Shown here: positions 1 to 9,487 of the stretch, in pieces
How the letters are laid out: each line of letters opens with the position of its first letter
Position numbering within the stretch: the stretch's first letter is position 1
Origin: Arthrobacter stackebrandtii
GTDB taxonomy: Bacteria > Actinomycetota > Actinomycetes > Actinomycetales > Micrococcaceae
Direction: 5' to 3'
NCBI RefSeq assembly: GCF_017876675.1
Contig: NZ_JAGIOI010000001.1
Location: 2,480,001 to 2,544,000 of the forward strand
DNA length: 64,000 bases
Position numbers and translations under genes: made by a program
Notes under the pieces: model-generated
Databases searched by the model: none
What the model was told of the DNA's origin: nothing
What the model saw: only the letters and a program-made list of their open reading frames with translations

Positions 1-335
1 TCGCCGGTCGCATGGCGTTCAAGGAAGCCGCTCGGTTGGCCAACCCGGTTCTGCTCGAACCGCTGATGGAAGTTGAAGTCCGCACCCCTGAGGAATACAT
101 GGGTGAAGTTATCGGTGACATCAACTCACGTCGCGGCCAGATGCAGTCCATGGAGGACGCAAGCGGTGTCAAGGTCATCAAGGCCCTGGTTCCCCTGTCC
201 GGCATGTTCGGTTACATCGGTGACCTGCGTTCCAAGACCCAGGGTCGCGCAGTTTACTCGATGAAGTTTGACAGCTACTCTGAGGTTCCGAAGGCAGTCG
301 CCGACGAAATCATCCAGAAGGCCCGCGGCGAATAG
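1..335 (+). CDS. fusA: Elongation factor G, C-terminal fragment (cut by window edge)
   Basis: This is the last ~110 codons of the translocation GTPase EF-G, which moves tRNAs and mRNA through the ribosome after peptide bond formation. The readable frame begins at base 3 and runs to a TAG. The sequence contains the domain IV/V signatures [19 protein letters not shown] and [12 protein letters not shown], typical of EF-G C-termini. The GTPase domain lies upstream of the window. It precedes tuf by 162 bp in the usual str-operon order. Identification is firm; the 5' end cannot be seen. Confidence 0.97.
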   Translation, partial: AGRMAFKEAARLANPVLLEPLMEVEVRTPEEYMGEVIGDINSRRGQMQSMEDASGVKVIKALVPLSGMFGYIGDLRSKTQGRAVYSMKFDSYSEVPKAVADEIIQKARGE

Positions 336-497
336 TCGCAAAATTGCCCGGTGTGCGGGCAGGCCCCAGGCAGGCCCGCACACTTGGTTGCACGAAATTT
401 CTTAAATATCAAAAGCCCCCAGTAGACTTACTTTGGATTTCAGCAGCGAACAGCGCCGCTGAGAGTAAGTCATCTGAAAACGTTCTAGGAGGACCCC

Positions 498-1688
498 GTG
501 GCGAAGGCAAAGTTCGAGCGGACTAAGCCGCACGTTAACATCGGTACCATTGGTCACGTTGACCATGGTAAGACCACGTTGACGGCTGCCATTTCCAAGG
601 TACTGTACGACAAGTACCCCGATCTCAACGAAGCACGTGACTTCGCGACTATCGACTCGGCTCCCGAGGAGAAGCAGCGCGGTATCACGATCAACATCTC
701 GCACGTTGAGTACCAGACCGAGAAGCGCCACTACGCACACGTAGACGCCCCCGGTCACGCTGACTACATCAAGAACATGATCACCGGTGCTGCCCAGATG
801 GACGGCGCTATCCTGGTGGTTGCTGCGACTGACGGCCCGATGGCCCAGACCCGCGAGCACGTTCTGCTGGCCCGCCAGGTTGGCGTTCCCTACCTGCTGG
901 TCGCACTGAACAAGTCCGACATGGTTGATGACGAAGAACTCCTCGACCTGGTCGAAATGGAAGTTCGCGAACTCCTGTCCTCACAGGGCTTCGACGGCGA
1001 CGAGGCACCTGTTGTCCGCGTTTCCGGCCTGAAGGCCCTGGAAGGCGACCCCGTATGGGTCAAGTCCGTTGAGGACCTGATGGAAGCCGTTGACAACAAC
1101 GTTCCGGACCCGATCCGCGACAAGGACAAGCCGTTCCTGATGCCGGTTGAAGACGTCTTCACCATCACCGGCCGTGGCACCGTTGTTACGGGCCGCGCCG
1201 AGCGTGGCACGCTTCAGATCAACTCTGAAGTTGAAATCGTTGGTATCCGCCCGGTCCAGAAGACCACGGTTACCGGTATCGAAATGTTCCACAAGCAGCT
1301 CGACGAGGCATGGGCCGGCGAGAACTGTGGCCTGCTGCTCCGCGGCATCAAGCGCGAAGACGTAGAGCGTGGCCAGGTTATCGTGAAGCCGGGTTCCATC
1401 ACCCCGCACACCGATTTCGAAGCCAACGTCTACATCCTGGCCAAGGACGAAGGCGGGCGTCACAACCCGTTCTACTCCAACTACCGCCCGCAGTTCTACT
1501 TCCGCACCACGGATGTTACCGGCGTCATCACCCTGCCCGAGGGCACGGAAATGGTCATGCCTGGCGACAACACCGAAATGTCAGTCGTGCTGATCCAGCC
1601 GATCGCCATGGAAGAGGGCCTCGGCTTCGCTATCCGCGAAGGCGGCCGCACCGTTGGTTCAGGTCGTGTCACCAAGATCCTCAAGTAG
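498..1688 (+). CDS. tuf: Elongation factor Tu
   Basis: EF-Tu is the GTPase that delivers aminoacyl-tRNA to the ribosomal A site. The 396-residue length is normal. The P-loop GHVDHGKT is at residues 19-26, the effector segment RGITI at 61-65, DAPGH at 83-87 and NKSD at 138-141. The GTG start at 498 is preceded by AGGAGGA at good spacing. A TAGACT hexamer at 423-428 could be a -10 element for a separate tuf transcript, but its -35 is poor. A strong terminator follows the stop codon, so the str operon ends here rather than running into S10. Confidence 0.99.
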   Translation: MAKAKFERTKPHVNIGTIGHVDHGKTTLTAAISKVLYDKYPDLNEARDFATIDSAPEEKQRGITINISHVEYQTEKRHYAHVDAPGHADYIKNMITGAAQMDGAILVVAATDGPMAQTREHVLLARQVGVPYLLVALNKSDMVDDEELLDLVEMEVRELLSSQGFDGDEAPVVRVSGLKALEGDPVWVKSVEDLMEAVDNNVPDPIRDKDKPFLMPVEDVFTITGRGTVVTGRAERGTLQINSEVEIVGIRPVQKTTVTGIEMFHKQLDEAWAGENCGLLLRGIKREDVERGQVIVKPGSITPHTDFEANVYILAKDEGGRHNPFYSNYRPQFYFRTTDVTGVITLPEGTEMVMPGDNTEMSVVLIQPIAMEEGLGFAIREGGRTVGSGRVTKILK

Positions 1689-1717
1689 TCTTTAGACTTT
1701 CTTGATTTTCTAAAAGG

Positions 1718-1753
1718 AAGGGCCCCAGCTTCGGCTGGGGCCCTTCTGGTTTT
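1718..1753 (+). terminator. Rho-independent terminator of tuf
   Basis: A perfect 12-bp stem (AAGGGCCCCAGC at 1718-1729, complement at 1734-1745) carries a stable TTCG tetraloop and is followed by CTGGTTTT. It sits 30 bp after the tuf stop and separates the str operon from the next block. Confidence 0.92.
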
Positions 1754-1793
1754 AAATTGTTTCTTCAATGCCAGGCACGACGGCGCAGCCCGC

Positions 1794-1835
1794 CTCCCGG
1801 CAGGCCGGCGCCTTTGGTTGCCGGCCGGCCGGGAG
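1794..1835 (-). terminator. Hairpin downstream of the minus-strand gene at 1845
   Basis: A 16-bp stem with one mismatch (1794-1809 against 1820-1835) lies just past the minus-strand stop at 1845. There is no clear T-run directly after it on the minus strand. It probably ends the transcript of the 1845-3988 gene pair. The adjacent sequence at 1775-1786 contains GCACGACGGCGC, a motif shared with other intergenic hairpins in the window. Confidence 0.5.
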
Positions 1836-1844
1836 ACGGACCCG

Positions 1845-2291
1845 CTATTCGGTGACGGCCAGGCCGTCCACGAGCGACTGGACCAGCTGCACATCCAACG
1901 GCTGGCCAAGGTTGGTGGTCAGCAGGGTGATGCCGATGAACGCCCCGCCATCGAGCAGCGTGCCAATGAGCGTGGCTCGGCGGGGCCATTTTTCGTTGTC
2001 GGAGAAGGCCACGCTGTAGGCGAAGGCCTGCTTTCCGGGGCTCTGGATGGCACCCTGCATTTCTTCGGCGGCACCAAAGGAAGCCACATAGTGTTCAGCC
2101 ATCTGCTCGGTCCATCCGATGGCGTCTGCCAGGCTGGCGGCGGCGGCATCGTCGCGCACGACGGACACTATGCTCGCGTCTGCGAGGCTGAATTGGCGGC
2201 TTTGCGGCCCTGCACTGGATTCCTCAACGGGGGCGGCGCCGTCGGGCAGGGTGATCTCAAAGCCAAGGTCTGTGGTGAATTTCGTGCTCAA
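1845..2291 (-). CDS. Small hypothetical protein, partner of the WXG100-like gene
   Basis: A 148-residue soluble protein with no signal peptide or membrane segment. I do not recognise the family. It starts KFTTDLGFEITLPDG and alternates short hydrophobic strands with one helix-like stretch around residues 50-80. This loosely resembles the Mog1/PsbP-like fold of actinobacterial LpqN-type and DcrB-type proteins; that comparison is a guess. It begins 41 bp after the stop of the large WXG100-like gene on the same strand, so co-transcription is likely. A chaperone, immunity or accessory role for the upstream protein is inference only. Confidence 0.7.
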   Translation of the reverse strand: MSTKFTTDLGFEITLPDGAAPVEESSAGPQSRQFSLADASIVSVVRDDAAAASLADAIGWTEQMAEHYVASFGAAEEMQGAIQSPGKQAFAYSVAFSDNEKWPRRATLIGTLLDGGAFIGITLLTTNLGQPLDVQLVQSLVDGLAVTE

Positions 2292-2332
2292 GGTGTGGGC
2301 CTTTCAAGGTCGTTGGTCGGCGTGCTCACGGC

Positions 2333-3988
2333 TTACTGCTGTACTTCCGGGCGGCTCGGCCCCTGTACCCCGGTCACTGTCTCGAAGCCGTTTGCGTAGG
2401 GGGTCTTGTAGAGGGTCCCGCCATTGATGATGACTTCATTGGATCCGCCAATCTTTACGCTGGCAACGCCCGAGTCAAAGTCAACGAGGTTGGTCTCGGA
2501 TGATGCGACGGAGTTGGCCTGGAGGGTCACCGCCGAGGCGTCCATGATTTTGACCATGTCAACTGCCGCCGCCGCGTTGTTTCCGGTGGCGACGTTGCCC
2601 AGGTAGCTTTCCACGAGCTGCTTGTTGTCTGGGGTTACATACAATTCAAGCCGTGCCGTGCCTTGGACGCCCACGGTTGAGGATGCGCTGGGGCCTTCGC
2701 TGGGAACCCCTTCCGGCAGTTTCCCTGTGAAGGGGTCCACGGGGTTGGGGTTGTCCTGGAAACCGACGGAGCTGTCCACGGTGCCCTTCAGGTCAATTGT
2801 CAGCTTGCTGAGGTCGCCTTCGGGATCCATGTTGAGCGTGAACGCGCCTTCACCGCTGCCGCCGAACTTCAAGCCCTCACCCATGTCCAGGGAGCCGTCG
2901 AAACTCAAGGCGGCGCTGGCGGTTGATTCCTGGGTGTCCAGGTTCCTCTCGTAGGCGAGTTCCAGCTTCGCCGATGCTTCGGCGTCCTTTGTCAGGCCTC
3001 CGTGGGCACCGAGCGAGACGGTGCCCTTGGCGCTCATGGATTGGTGGGACGAGCCGTTGTCGTCTGCGGCACCGTCGAGGGTTCCTTCGATGTACTCGCC
3101 GGGGTTCTTGATGGCATCGGCAGCGCGGCCAAAGGTATCCGGCGGCAGGTCGTTGAGCATTTGCTCCCGGGCCGCCATGGCGTCCTCAATGCTGTCGAAG
3201 GTGTAGCTCTTGCTGAGCTCACCGGTCATCGTCGCATCTACACCGGCCTTGGTGCTGGGCGTGTTGACTCCGCCTCCCACGTCGCCGCTAACCTTCAAGG
3301 TCACGGAGCCGTCGGCGTTTTGGGTGATGACGCTCTGCAGGTGGGCGCCTCCGTGCACCCAGGCGACCTGGCCGTCAACACCCACCTTGTCGGTGATGGT
3401 GTAGATCGGAATCGTGCCGAGCCCGCTCTTGATGGCCATCGCGTGGACGAGCTTCTGCACGTCCTCGGGCAGCTTGTCCTCAAGCTGCGCCAGGTAGACC
3501 AGGTTGGGCACATCGTTGTCGTCCGTGCCGGCGAGCAGGGCCGCCTGTTCATCTTCGCTGAGGCTGTTCCACCATGCCTGGACTTCCTCGGCCGAGCGGT
3601 TGTTCATGTCCTCCAGGATTTCCTGGTTGGGGTCTTTGGCCGGGCAGAAGGGCAGCTCCGGCTTAGTCCCGCCGGTGCCGGGCCCCAAGATTTGCGGTCC
3701 GCCTCCGCCGGTATCGTTGGCGGCTGAGGCCTTCTCCTGCTCCACGGCCTGGGCATTCACCAGCTTCGAGGCGTCCACCAGCAGGCCGCTCACAGTGCGC
3801 AGCTGCGGGCGCATCCGGGCATTCCAGTCGTGGCGGAATCGTTCAGCGTCGGGACCGCCCCACCGTGCGTTGGTAATGGTGGGGTGGAGGTTGGTGGCGG
3901 CAAAGTCGAGCTTTCCTGAGGACTCGCTCAAGAGCTTCGCGAGATCCTTCAGCTGCTCCGGGTTGGCACCGAGCATTCCTTCGTTCAT
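2333..3988 (-). CDS. Large WXG100-like putative type VII secretion substrate
   Basis: A 551-residue protein. Residues 1-95 look like a WXG100 helical hairpin: two amphipathic helices joined by a turn containing WGG (ARWGGPDAERFRHDW, about residues 42-56). Residues 95-130 form a Gly/Pro-rich linker. Residues 130-190 are acidic-helical with EEVQAWWNSLSEDEQ, a segment often found after WXG domains in polymorphic-toxin-type proteins. The remaining ~350 residues are Gly/Ser/Thr-rich and beta-strand-like (SLGAHGGLT, SGEGAFTLNMD), with no nuclease or enzyme motif I recognise. There is no signal peptide, consistent with ESX-type export. No ESX machinery genes are in the window, so secretion is inferred from the N-terminal domain alone. 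Confidence 0.75.
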   Translation of the reverse strand: MNEGMLGANPEQLKDLAKLLSESSGKLDFAATNLHPTITNARWGGPDAERFRHDWNARMRPQLRTVSGLLVDASKLVNAQAVEQEKASAANDTGGGGPQILGPGTGGTKPELPFCPAKDPNQEILEDMNNRSAEEVQAWWNSLSEDEQAALLAGTDDNDVPNLVYLAQLEDKLPEDVQKLVHAMAIKSGLGTIPIYTITDKVGVDGQVAWVHGGAHLQSVITQNADGSVTLKVSGDVGGGVNTPSTKAGVDATMTGELSKSYTFDSIEDAMAAREQMLNDLPPDTFGRAADAIKNPGEYIEGTLDGAADDNGSSHQSMSAKGTVSLGAHGGLTKDAEASAKLELAYERNLDTQESTASAALSFDGSLDMGEGLKFGGSGEGAFTLNMDPEGDLSKLTIDLKGTVDSSVGFQDNPNPVDPFTGKLPEGVPSEGPSASSTVGVQGTARLELYVTPDNKQLVESYLGNVATGNNAAAAVDMVKIMDASAVTLQANSVASSETNLVDFDSGVASVKIGGSNEVIINGGTLYKTPYANGFETVTGVQGPSRPEVQQ

Positions 3989-4134
3989 GTCTATCCGTTC
4001 TTCAGGTGCCGGCCATCACCGGTGGCAGGGTTGTTTCTTGGCATGCGTGTCACGTGAGCTTACGGAAAGCGTAAGTGACAGGCGCCCATTTGCCGATGGG
4101 CAGCACTACCCATGGTACGAACTATGGACGCCGC

Positions 4135-4140
4135 TAGGGT
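4135..4140 (+). promoter_or_regulatory. Candidate -10 element of a leaderless transcript
   Basis: TAGGGT ends 6 nt before the ATG at 4147 and no Shine-Dalgarno sequence precedes that ATG. The spacing fits transcription starting at the A of the start codon. A convincing -35 was not found. Confidence 0.4.
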
Positions 4141-4146
4141 AGTTGT

Positions 4147-4710
4147 ATGACGCAACCCCGCCCTGCCCTGCCCGCCACAACCCTGCGGACGGCATCGATC
4201 GTCATTCTGCTGTTCGCGGCGATGCTGCTGCTGTTCGGCTACTCCACGTTCCGTGCCGGAAACAGCGATGCCAGCACGGCCCAGGAACTGCAATCCTCGG
4301 GCCTGCCCGGGATTGTAAACGATGCCAAGGTCAACGTGGGCCGTGGGTCCAGCCGTCAGTGGCATGCCTCGCACGTTGAGCTCACCTTCACGGGAACCGA
4401 CGGCAGCCAGCACACGATGCAAACGGACCATTTCCCCCACTTCACGCCGCCGGTCGATTCCACCGCCGGGTGGTTCAGCGACTTCCCCACAAAGAACGAA
4501 ATCGTCGGACAGCCGGTGCTTTACCGCCTGGGTGAGAGCCCCGCCGTTGAACTTTCCAGCGAAATCCCGGCTCTGGCCAGCACCGGCTGGAGCTTCCCCA
4601 ACTACCTTGGGCTGGCCATCATGGCCATGGGTGCCGCCGCCGCAATCGGCGGATCCGTCAGCCTGGTCCGCTCCGTCCGCAGACTCCGGGCTGGAAAGCC
4701 CCTGGGCTAA
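4147..4710 (+). CDS. Two-TM membrane protein, DUF3592-like
   Basis: A 187-residue protein with a membrane helix near residues 13-35 (VILLFAAMLLLFGYSTF) and a second near 152-175, with an extracytoplasmic domain of about 110 residues between them. The middle domain has a beta pattern (VELTFTGTDGSQHTM, then GQPVLYRLGESPAVELSSE) resembling DUF3592 proteins, whose function is unknown. A short basic tail (SVRRLRAGKPLG) should be cytoplasmic. The gene is divergent from the WXG100-like gene and 212 bp upstream of the large membrane protein. Translation probably starts without a leader. The family assignment is tentative; the membrane topology is clear. Confidence 0.75.
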   Translation: MTQPRPALPATTLRTASIVILLFAAMLLLFGYSTFRAGNSDASTAQELQSSGLPGIVNDAKVNVGRGSSRQWHASHVELTFTGTDGSQHTMQTDHFPHFTPPVDSTAGWFSDFPTKNEIVGQPVLYRLGESPAVELSSEIPALASTGWSFPNYLGLAIMAMGAAAAIGGSVSLVRSVRRLRAGKPLG

Positions 4711-4922
4711 TGCCTGGCCTGGCGGCAGCGCATGCCGCGCACGACGGCGATGCCCGGCTGGGGCTGGATCGGCAGGAGATTTGCGGGCCCTGAAAACGGA
4801 GGGCTGCGGCATACGGACCGGCACAGCGAATGTGACGCCGGCCTGTGGATAAGTTGCCCCATCTGAAGGGCAGACATAATTGCCGGCCCTAAGATGAGTA
4901 CACCAACTGGAGGGGGATTCGC

Positions 4923-7900
4923 ATGAGCCAGCACTGGGGGACCCCGGAGCGGTCTGGAGCGCCGGGTGCCGACGCACTTCAGGATGCCTACGGCAAGGGG
5001 TACCTTGACGGGCACCTTGCAGGATGGCGTGACGCCCAGGCCGCACAGGCCGCCATGGAGCAACAGCCTGCAGGGAGTGCCGGACCCCATGCGGGGCCCG
5101 CCGCCCCGTCCCGCCCGGAAACCCGTGAGAGGCAGCAAATGCAGCCCGGCACGGATGCCCGGCCACCCGCGACGGGAAACCCGCCCAACATCATGTCGCA
5201 ACCTGTGCAGCGACTGTCGGCGGGCACTCCCTGGAGCGCCCCTCCGCCACGGTTTTCCGGAGTGCACGCCGGGACTCCCTCCCCACCGCCAGCCGGGACG
5301 GTTCCAGACCTGCCGCCTGCGATGCCTGCCCCGCAAACGGGGACGGCTCCTGTCCCGCCGCATGCCATGGCTGCCGGGCCGGCAGCGCACCAGGCTGGAC
5401 CGGGGCCCTACCTTCCAGGGACGGTGTATCCGGACCCCGAAGCCCTGGCTGCCAGGAAGGCCCGGCGGGAGTCCCAGAACATCAACATCACCCTGTACGT
5501 GGCGAGCCTGCTTATGGTGGCAGCCGCAGCCCTGTTCATTGGCAGCAGCCAGCCGGTTCCTGTCCGGCTCGGCGGCGTTTGGCTTGCCACCGGACTGTTC
5601 TACGCCACGGGCCTGGTGCTGCACAGCCGTGTTGCAAGGCTCAGGCAGGCTGCCGTTGCCTTCACCGGCACAGCCCTTGCCATCATTCCCTTCGCCGGAC
5701 TGGCCACGTACAACCTTGGCTTCCCCGATGCGCCTGCCGTGTGGTTTGCCACGTCCCTGATTGGCACGGCAGCCTACATTGTCGCGGCACTCAGGCTGCA
5801 CAGCCGGCTCGTGGTGTACTTGTCGCTGGCCTTCGTCCTGTCCACGGCATGGTCGTCTGTTGCCGTGCTGGGCGCTGCACTCGCCTGGTACTTCGCCGCG
5901 CTCATCGTGGTCTCGGCACTGCTGTCGCTGGCTGGACACCTGCTGCGCCGGCAGGAAGGCGGCGACAGTCTCTACGCCAAGCCGCTGTCGGACCTGGGGC
6001 CGTGGTTTGCCCCCGTCGGCCTGGCCGGTTCGCTGGTCTTTTCACTCTCGCTCAACGCAGCCGACCACCTGTTGGTCCTGGTGGCAGGCACCATCTATTA
6101 CGCCGCCATGACCGCCCTGTGCGCCCCGGTATTGCGCCGCTGGAACTATTTGGGACTCAGGCTCTCGCTGACGCTGGCTGCTCCATTCCTGGGCTGGCTC
6201 GTCCAACCCGACCTGGCCGGGTGGGCTGGCGCCTTCACGGTTGTCCTGGCTGTGCAGGCCCTCGCCGTTGCCCACCGGCGCCGGCACCTGTCGGCGTTCC
6301 TGCGATCCGGGCGGTGGGTTGAATGGGATGTCACGGCTTCGGCCTGGCTTCTGTCGGCAGTCGCGCTGGCCTGGACCCTGGGCCGCGCAGAGAACGGGTC
6401 CGCGTTTGCCAGCCTGGGACTGGCTGTGGGGCTGGCCGCCACCATGGCCATGGTTCCGGCCCTGCTGCCCAAGGGGGAGTGGCTGCCGCTTCCATTGGCG
6501 GCGTTGGCTGTCGTGTGGGCACCGGCATTGTCGGCACTGGATGCGATGGTGCTGACCGCACTTGGCACGGCCTACTGCGTCCTGCGGCACATGCTCGCCC
6601 GAAACACGGCCGTGGGCCATGCCATGCTCGTTGCGGCGCGGGTGCTGGCCACGGCCTTTGTTGCCTCCACCCTGGTCCAAGCGCTGCCGCCGGAGCCGGG
6701 CAAGGCACACTTCGTCGTCGCAGCCATGGGCGTCGTTGCTGCGCTGCAGCTTCTGGCCGACACCCTGCTCGGCAGGTTGGGGGCCGCCAATGTCGCCACA
6801 AAGTACTCGGCGGCCAGCTGGGCGGCGGCTGGCACGGTGCTGGTCGTGCTGCTCGCCGGTGCGTATGCGGACCCGGCCAACTTTGCCCTCCTTGGCACGG
6901 GCGCCCAGGGCCATCCCGGCGCGGCCCCGCCTGCGCTGCTGCGCATGGAGTTCCTGGTGTCGGCGGCGGCCATGGGGCTTGCGACGGCAGCCTACTCCCT
7001 CTCGAAGCTGCACCGCGTCCGGGGATGGTCGCGCGCAGAAGCGGTGGCACCTGCGTACCTGGCCACTGGTGCGCTGTGCACGGGGGCTGTTTTTGGGGCT
7101 GGCGGCAGCAGCACGTCGTGGGGAATTGTTTTTGGCTATCTGGTGGTCGCCGGCGTCATGCTGCGCGGCCAGGAAGGCTTCCTTCACCGGTGGGTGTACT
7201 GGTGGGCGGCCCGTGCCGCATCCCTTCTGCTCGTGGCGGCACTTTTCACACTGTGGCACGGGCACGACCCAGCCACGGTCCTGCTCGGTTCCACAATGGG
7301 CGTCGGGTCGGTCCTGCTGTTGGCGCTGGTGCCGCAGCTGGTGGTCCTTGCCGTCGCCTCGGTGCGCCGTTGGGCTGTTCCGGGCTTGTCAGTGGATGTT
7401 GCCGTGACGCTGGCGGCCGCTGCCTTTGTGGCGGTGCCCGGGATTCTGGCGCCGGAATCCGGGCTTTGGACGGCGAGGGCCGCCGTTGTCCTGGCGGCAC
7501 TCGCCATTGCCGCCCTCGCCATTTGTGGAACACTGGGCAGCTCCGGCATGGTGCTGGCATCTTGGGCTGCGCCCGGCGCCCTCGCATTGGTGTCGCTGTT
7601 CCAGTGGGCCGACCGACCGCTGGCCGCGGTGGTGCTGGCGGTCCTGTCCGCCAGCTCGGCGTGGCTGGCGGCCAAGGCGGAGGGCGGACTGCTGCGGGCC
7701 ATGCACTTCCTGATTTCCCGGGCGGCCGTGACGCTGCTGGCCATTGCCGTGGTCCGCGAACTGAGCGCCAGCCCTGAGCTCAATTCACTGGCGCTGTGCG
7801 GGGTCCTTCTGCTTCAGCTGGCGCTGTCCCGGCTGGCAGCCCGGCCCGGGCGGCTGCAAGCCGCTGTGGGGGAGCCGGGACTGCTGAAGGTCGCGTTGTG

Positions 7901-9314
7901 GCTGGTCCTGGGGGCCCAGGTGTTGCTGCCGGTCACTTATGCCTCGATGGGAGGGGGCTTTGTCCCCGGCGGGCAGGCCCTGCGGTGGGTGGTTGCCGTG
8001 GAGCTTGTTGCGCTGGCCGGGTCGGCCGTGGCGGCGCAGTTGTGGATGGGGCAGCGCGGGGCGTCCTACCTGGCAATCCTCGCCGTTGCCGGCGGGGCCG
8101 CCGTCATCGCACCAGTGCTGCTGCCGGGAACCACGGCCCTGATTCTGCTGGGCCTGTCACTCGCCGTCATTGCATGGCGGTGCGTGCACGTACCGGCTGA
8201 GCCGGAGATGCGCTGGTACTGGCTGGTGGCGGGCGGCAGCTTCCTTGCCACCGCTGTCGTTGTGGACAGGGATGCGCCGGCGGCCGTCTTTGGCTCCGTG
8301 TGGCTGGTGGCGGGTGCGGCGTTCCTCGCAGCCGCGCATGTTGTCAAGGTGCCGCGCCTGACGTTGCCGGGTTCGCTCATGGTGCTGCTGTCGGCGTTCT
8401 TGTTCCGCATCCAGGTGCTGGACGCCGTGGCGCACGACGGCTACGCGAGCCTTGTGGGGTTCGTGGTGGTGGTTGGTGCCCTGTACCTGGTGCGGTTGTT
8501 CCTCGTGGGCCGTGTCGCGCAGCCATTTCTGCAGTGCAGGGTGCTGGCTGGCGTGGCCCTGGGCGGTGGCGCGTTGTTTGCCGTATGGGCCATGCTCGAC
8601 GACCACACGGTCTTCTGGGGAGCAGCGGCGTTCACGGCTGTGGCCGCATTGGCCTGCGTAGAGGCCCCTGCCCGGTACAGGGGAATCGCTATGGATGGTG
8701 GCGTGCTGGCCTGTGCACTGGTCTGGTACTGGGCATGCAGCCGCTACGTGGACCTGGGCGTGTACTGGTTTGTCCAGTGGTGCGCACTCGCCCTGGCCGG
8801 CCTTGCTGTCCGCCGCTACAGGGCCAGGCTCGGTGTTTCCGGCAAGCGACTGCTCATGGCGGCGGCAGCCGCAGCCAGCGTCGGCGGAATCCTGACCATT
8901 GCCAGCGGAGACACCGTCCAGCAGCTCGTGTCCCTGTTGGTCTTCGCGGCGCTGCTGGCCGTGGGCATGACGCTCGACGAACGGGTCTTCACCATCTGGG
9001 GAGCCGTGGGTGTTGCGACGGCCGTCATCTGGTATCTGCGCGGCTACACGTACATTCTGCTCGCGCTGCTGGCCCTGGGACTGATCGGCCTGGTGATCTG
9101 GCGGCTCAACCGCAAGAAGCCACAGGATGTTCCGGCATCCCCGCTTCCTGTGCCCCAAGCAGGGCCCCAAGCCCAGGCCCCGCAGCCAGGAGCACAGCAA
9201 CAGCCGGCGCCCATGGCGGGTCCGCGCCAGTGGGCCATGCCCGCACAGCCACAAAACCTGCCTCCGCAGCATCCAGGTGCACCGTCCCAGGATCCCCCGC
9301 CACCGCCGGTGTAG
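4923..9314 (+). CDS. Very large polytopic membrane protein (1463 aa)
   Basis: A single uninterrupted frame of 1463 residues. Residues 1-180 are hydrophilic and rich in Pro, Ala and Gln (many PPP, PAP and PQ runs). From about residue 185 (NITLYVASLLMVAAAALFIG) to about 1395 there is a near-continuous series of hydrophobic helices, probably more than 30. The last ~65 residues are again Pro/Gln-rich (PQAQAPQPGAQQQP, ending PPPPPV). The start is supported by GGAGGG a few bases before the ATG. I recognise no catalytic or transport signature. Actinobacterial 'hypothetical membrane protein' families of this size exist, but I cannot assign a function. The Pro-rich ends suggest interactions with cytoplasmic or wall partners (inference). 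Confidence 0.85.
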   Translation: MSQHWGTPERSGAPGADALQDAYGKGYLDGHLAGWRDAQAAQAAMEQQPAGSAGPHAGPAAPSRPETRERQQMQPGTDARPPATGNPPNIMSQPVQRLSAGTPWSAPPPRFSGVHAGTPSPPPAGTVPDLPPAMPAPQTGTAPVPPHAMAAGPAAHQAGPGPYLPGTVYPDPEALAARKARRESQNINITLYVASLLMVAAAALFIGSSQPVPVRLGGVWLATGLFYATGLVLHSRVARLRQAAVAFTGTALAIIPFAGLATYNLGFPDAPAVWFATSLIGTAAYIVAALRLHSRLVVYLSLAFVLSTAWSSVAVLGAALAWYFAALIVVSALLSLAGHLLRRQEGGDSLYAKPLSDLGPWFAPVGLAGSLVFSLSLNAADHLLVLVAGTIYYAAMTALCAPVLRRWNYLGLRLSLTLAAPFLGWLVQPDLAGWAGAFTVVLAVQALAVAHRRRHLSAFLRSGRWVEWDVTASAWLLSAVALAWTLGRAENGSAFASLGLAVGLAATMAMVPALLPKGEWLPLPLAALAVVWAPALSALDAMVLTALGTAYCVLRHMLARNTAVGHAMLVAARVLATAFVASTLVQALPPEPGKAHFVVAAMGVVAALQLLADTLLGRLGAANVATKYSAASWAAAGTVLVVLLAGAYADPANFALLGTGAQGHPGAAPPALLRMEFLVSAAAMGLATAAYSLSKLHRVRGWSRAEAVAPAYLATGALCTGAVFGAGGSSTSWGIVFGYLVVAGVMLRGQEGFLHRWVYWWAARAASLLLVAALFTLWHGHDPATVLLGSTMGVGSVLLLALVPQLVVLAVASVRRWAVPGLSVDVAVTLAAAAFVAVPGILAPESGLWTARAAVVLAALAIAALAICGTLGSSGMVLASWAAPGALALVSLFQWADRPLAAVVLAVLSASSAWLAAKAEGGLLRAMHFLISRAAVTLLAIAVVRELSASPELNSLALCGVLLLQLALSRLAARPGRLQAAVGEPGLLKVALWLVLGAQVLLPVTYASMGGGFVPGGQALRWVVAVELVALAGSAVAAQLWMGQRGASYLAILAVAGGAAVIAPVLLPGTTALILLGLSLAVIAWRCVHVPAEPEMRWYWLVAGGSFLATAVVVDRDAPAAVFGSVWLVAGAAFLAAAHVVKVPRLTLPGSLMVLLSAFLFRIQVLDAVAHDGYASLVGFVVVVGALYLVRLFLVGRVAQPFLQCRVLAGVALGGGALFAVWAMLDDHTVFWGAAAFTAVAALACVEAPARYRGIAMDGGVLACALVWYWACSRYVDLGVYWFVQWCALALAGLAVRRYRARLGVSGKRLLMAAAAAASVGGILTIASGDTVQQLVSLLVFAALLAVGMTLDERVFTIWGAVGVATAVIWYLRGYTYILLALLALGLIGLVIWRLNRKKPQDVPASPLPVPQAGPQAQAPQPGAQQQPAPMAGPRQWAMPAQPQNLPPQHPGAPSQDPPPPPV

Positions 9315-9487
9315 TCTCGGAGGGTCCACCGGAGATCGTCCGAATCTAAGGGACTAGGGCAACCGGGCCCACGGCAACTTTCGCGCACCATTGGTATTCG
9401 ATCGGCGGCTGCCAATGGGGGCCAGCTGCCCGGACAGTGTTCGAGGGTTGGGGCCGTGGCCCCGGACGGTGATGCAGGGGCGGCCAG
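9315..9487. other. Intergenic region between convergent genes, two hairpins
   Basis: The region contains a 7-bp inverted repeat CCATTGG (9388-9394) / CCAATGG (9412-9418) and a tight GGGGCC-GT-GGCCCC hairpin (9450-9463). Either could help end the converging transcripts, but neither has a T-tract. No small gene was seen. Confidence 0.4.

Noticed and set aside
4707-5939. Long antisense open frames opposite the 1463-residue membrane protein gene
   Set aside because: High-GC shadow frames with Arg/Gly/Pro-rich translation and no ribosome sites or homology.
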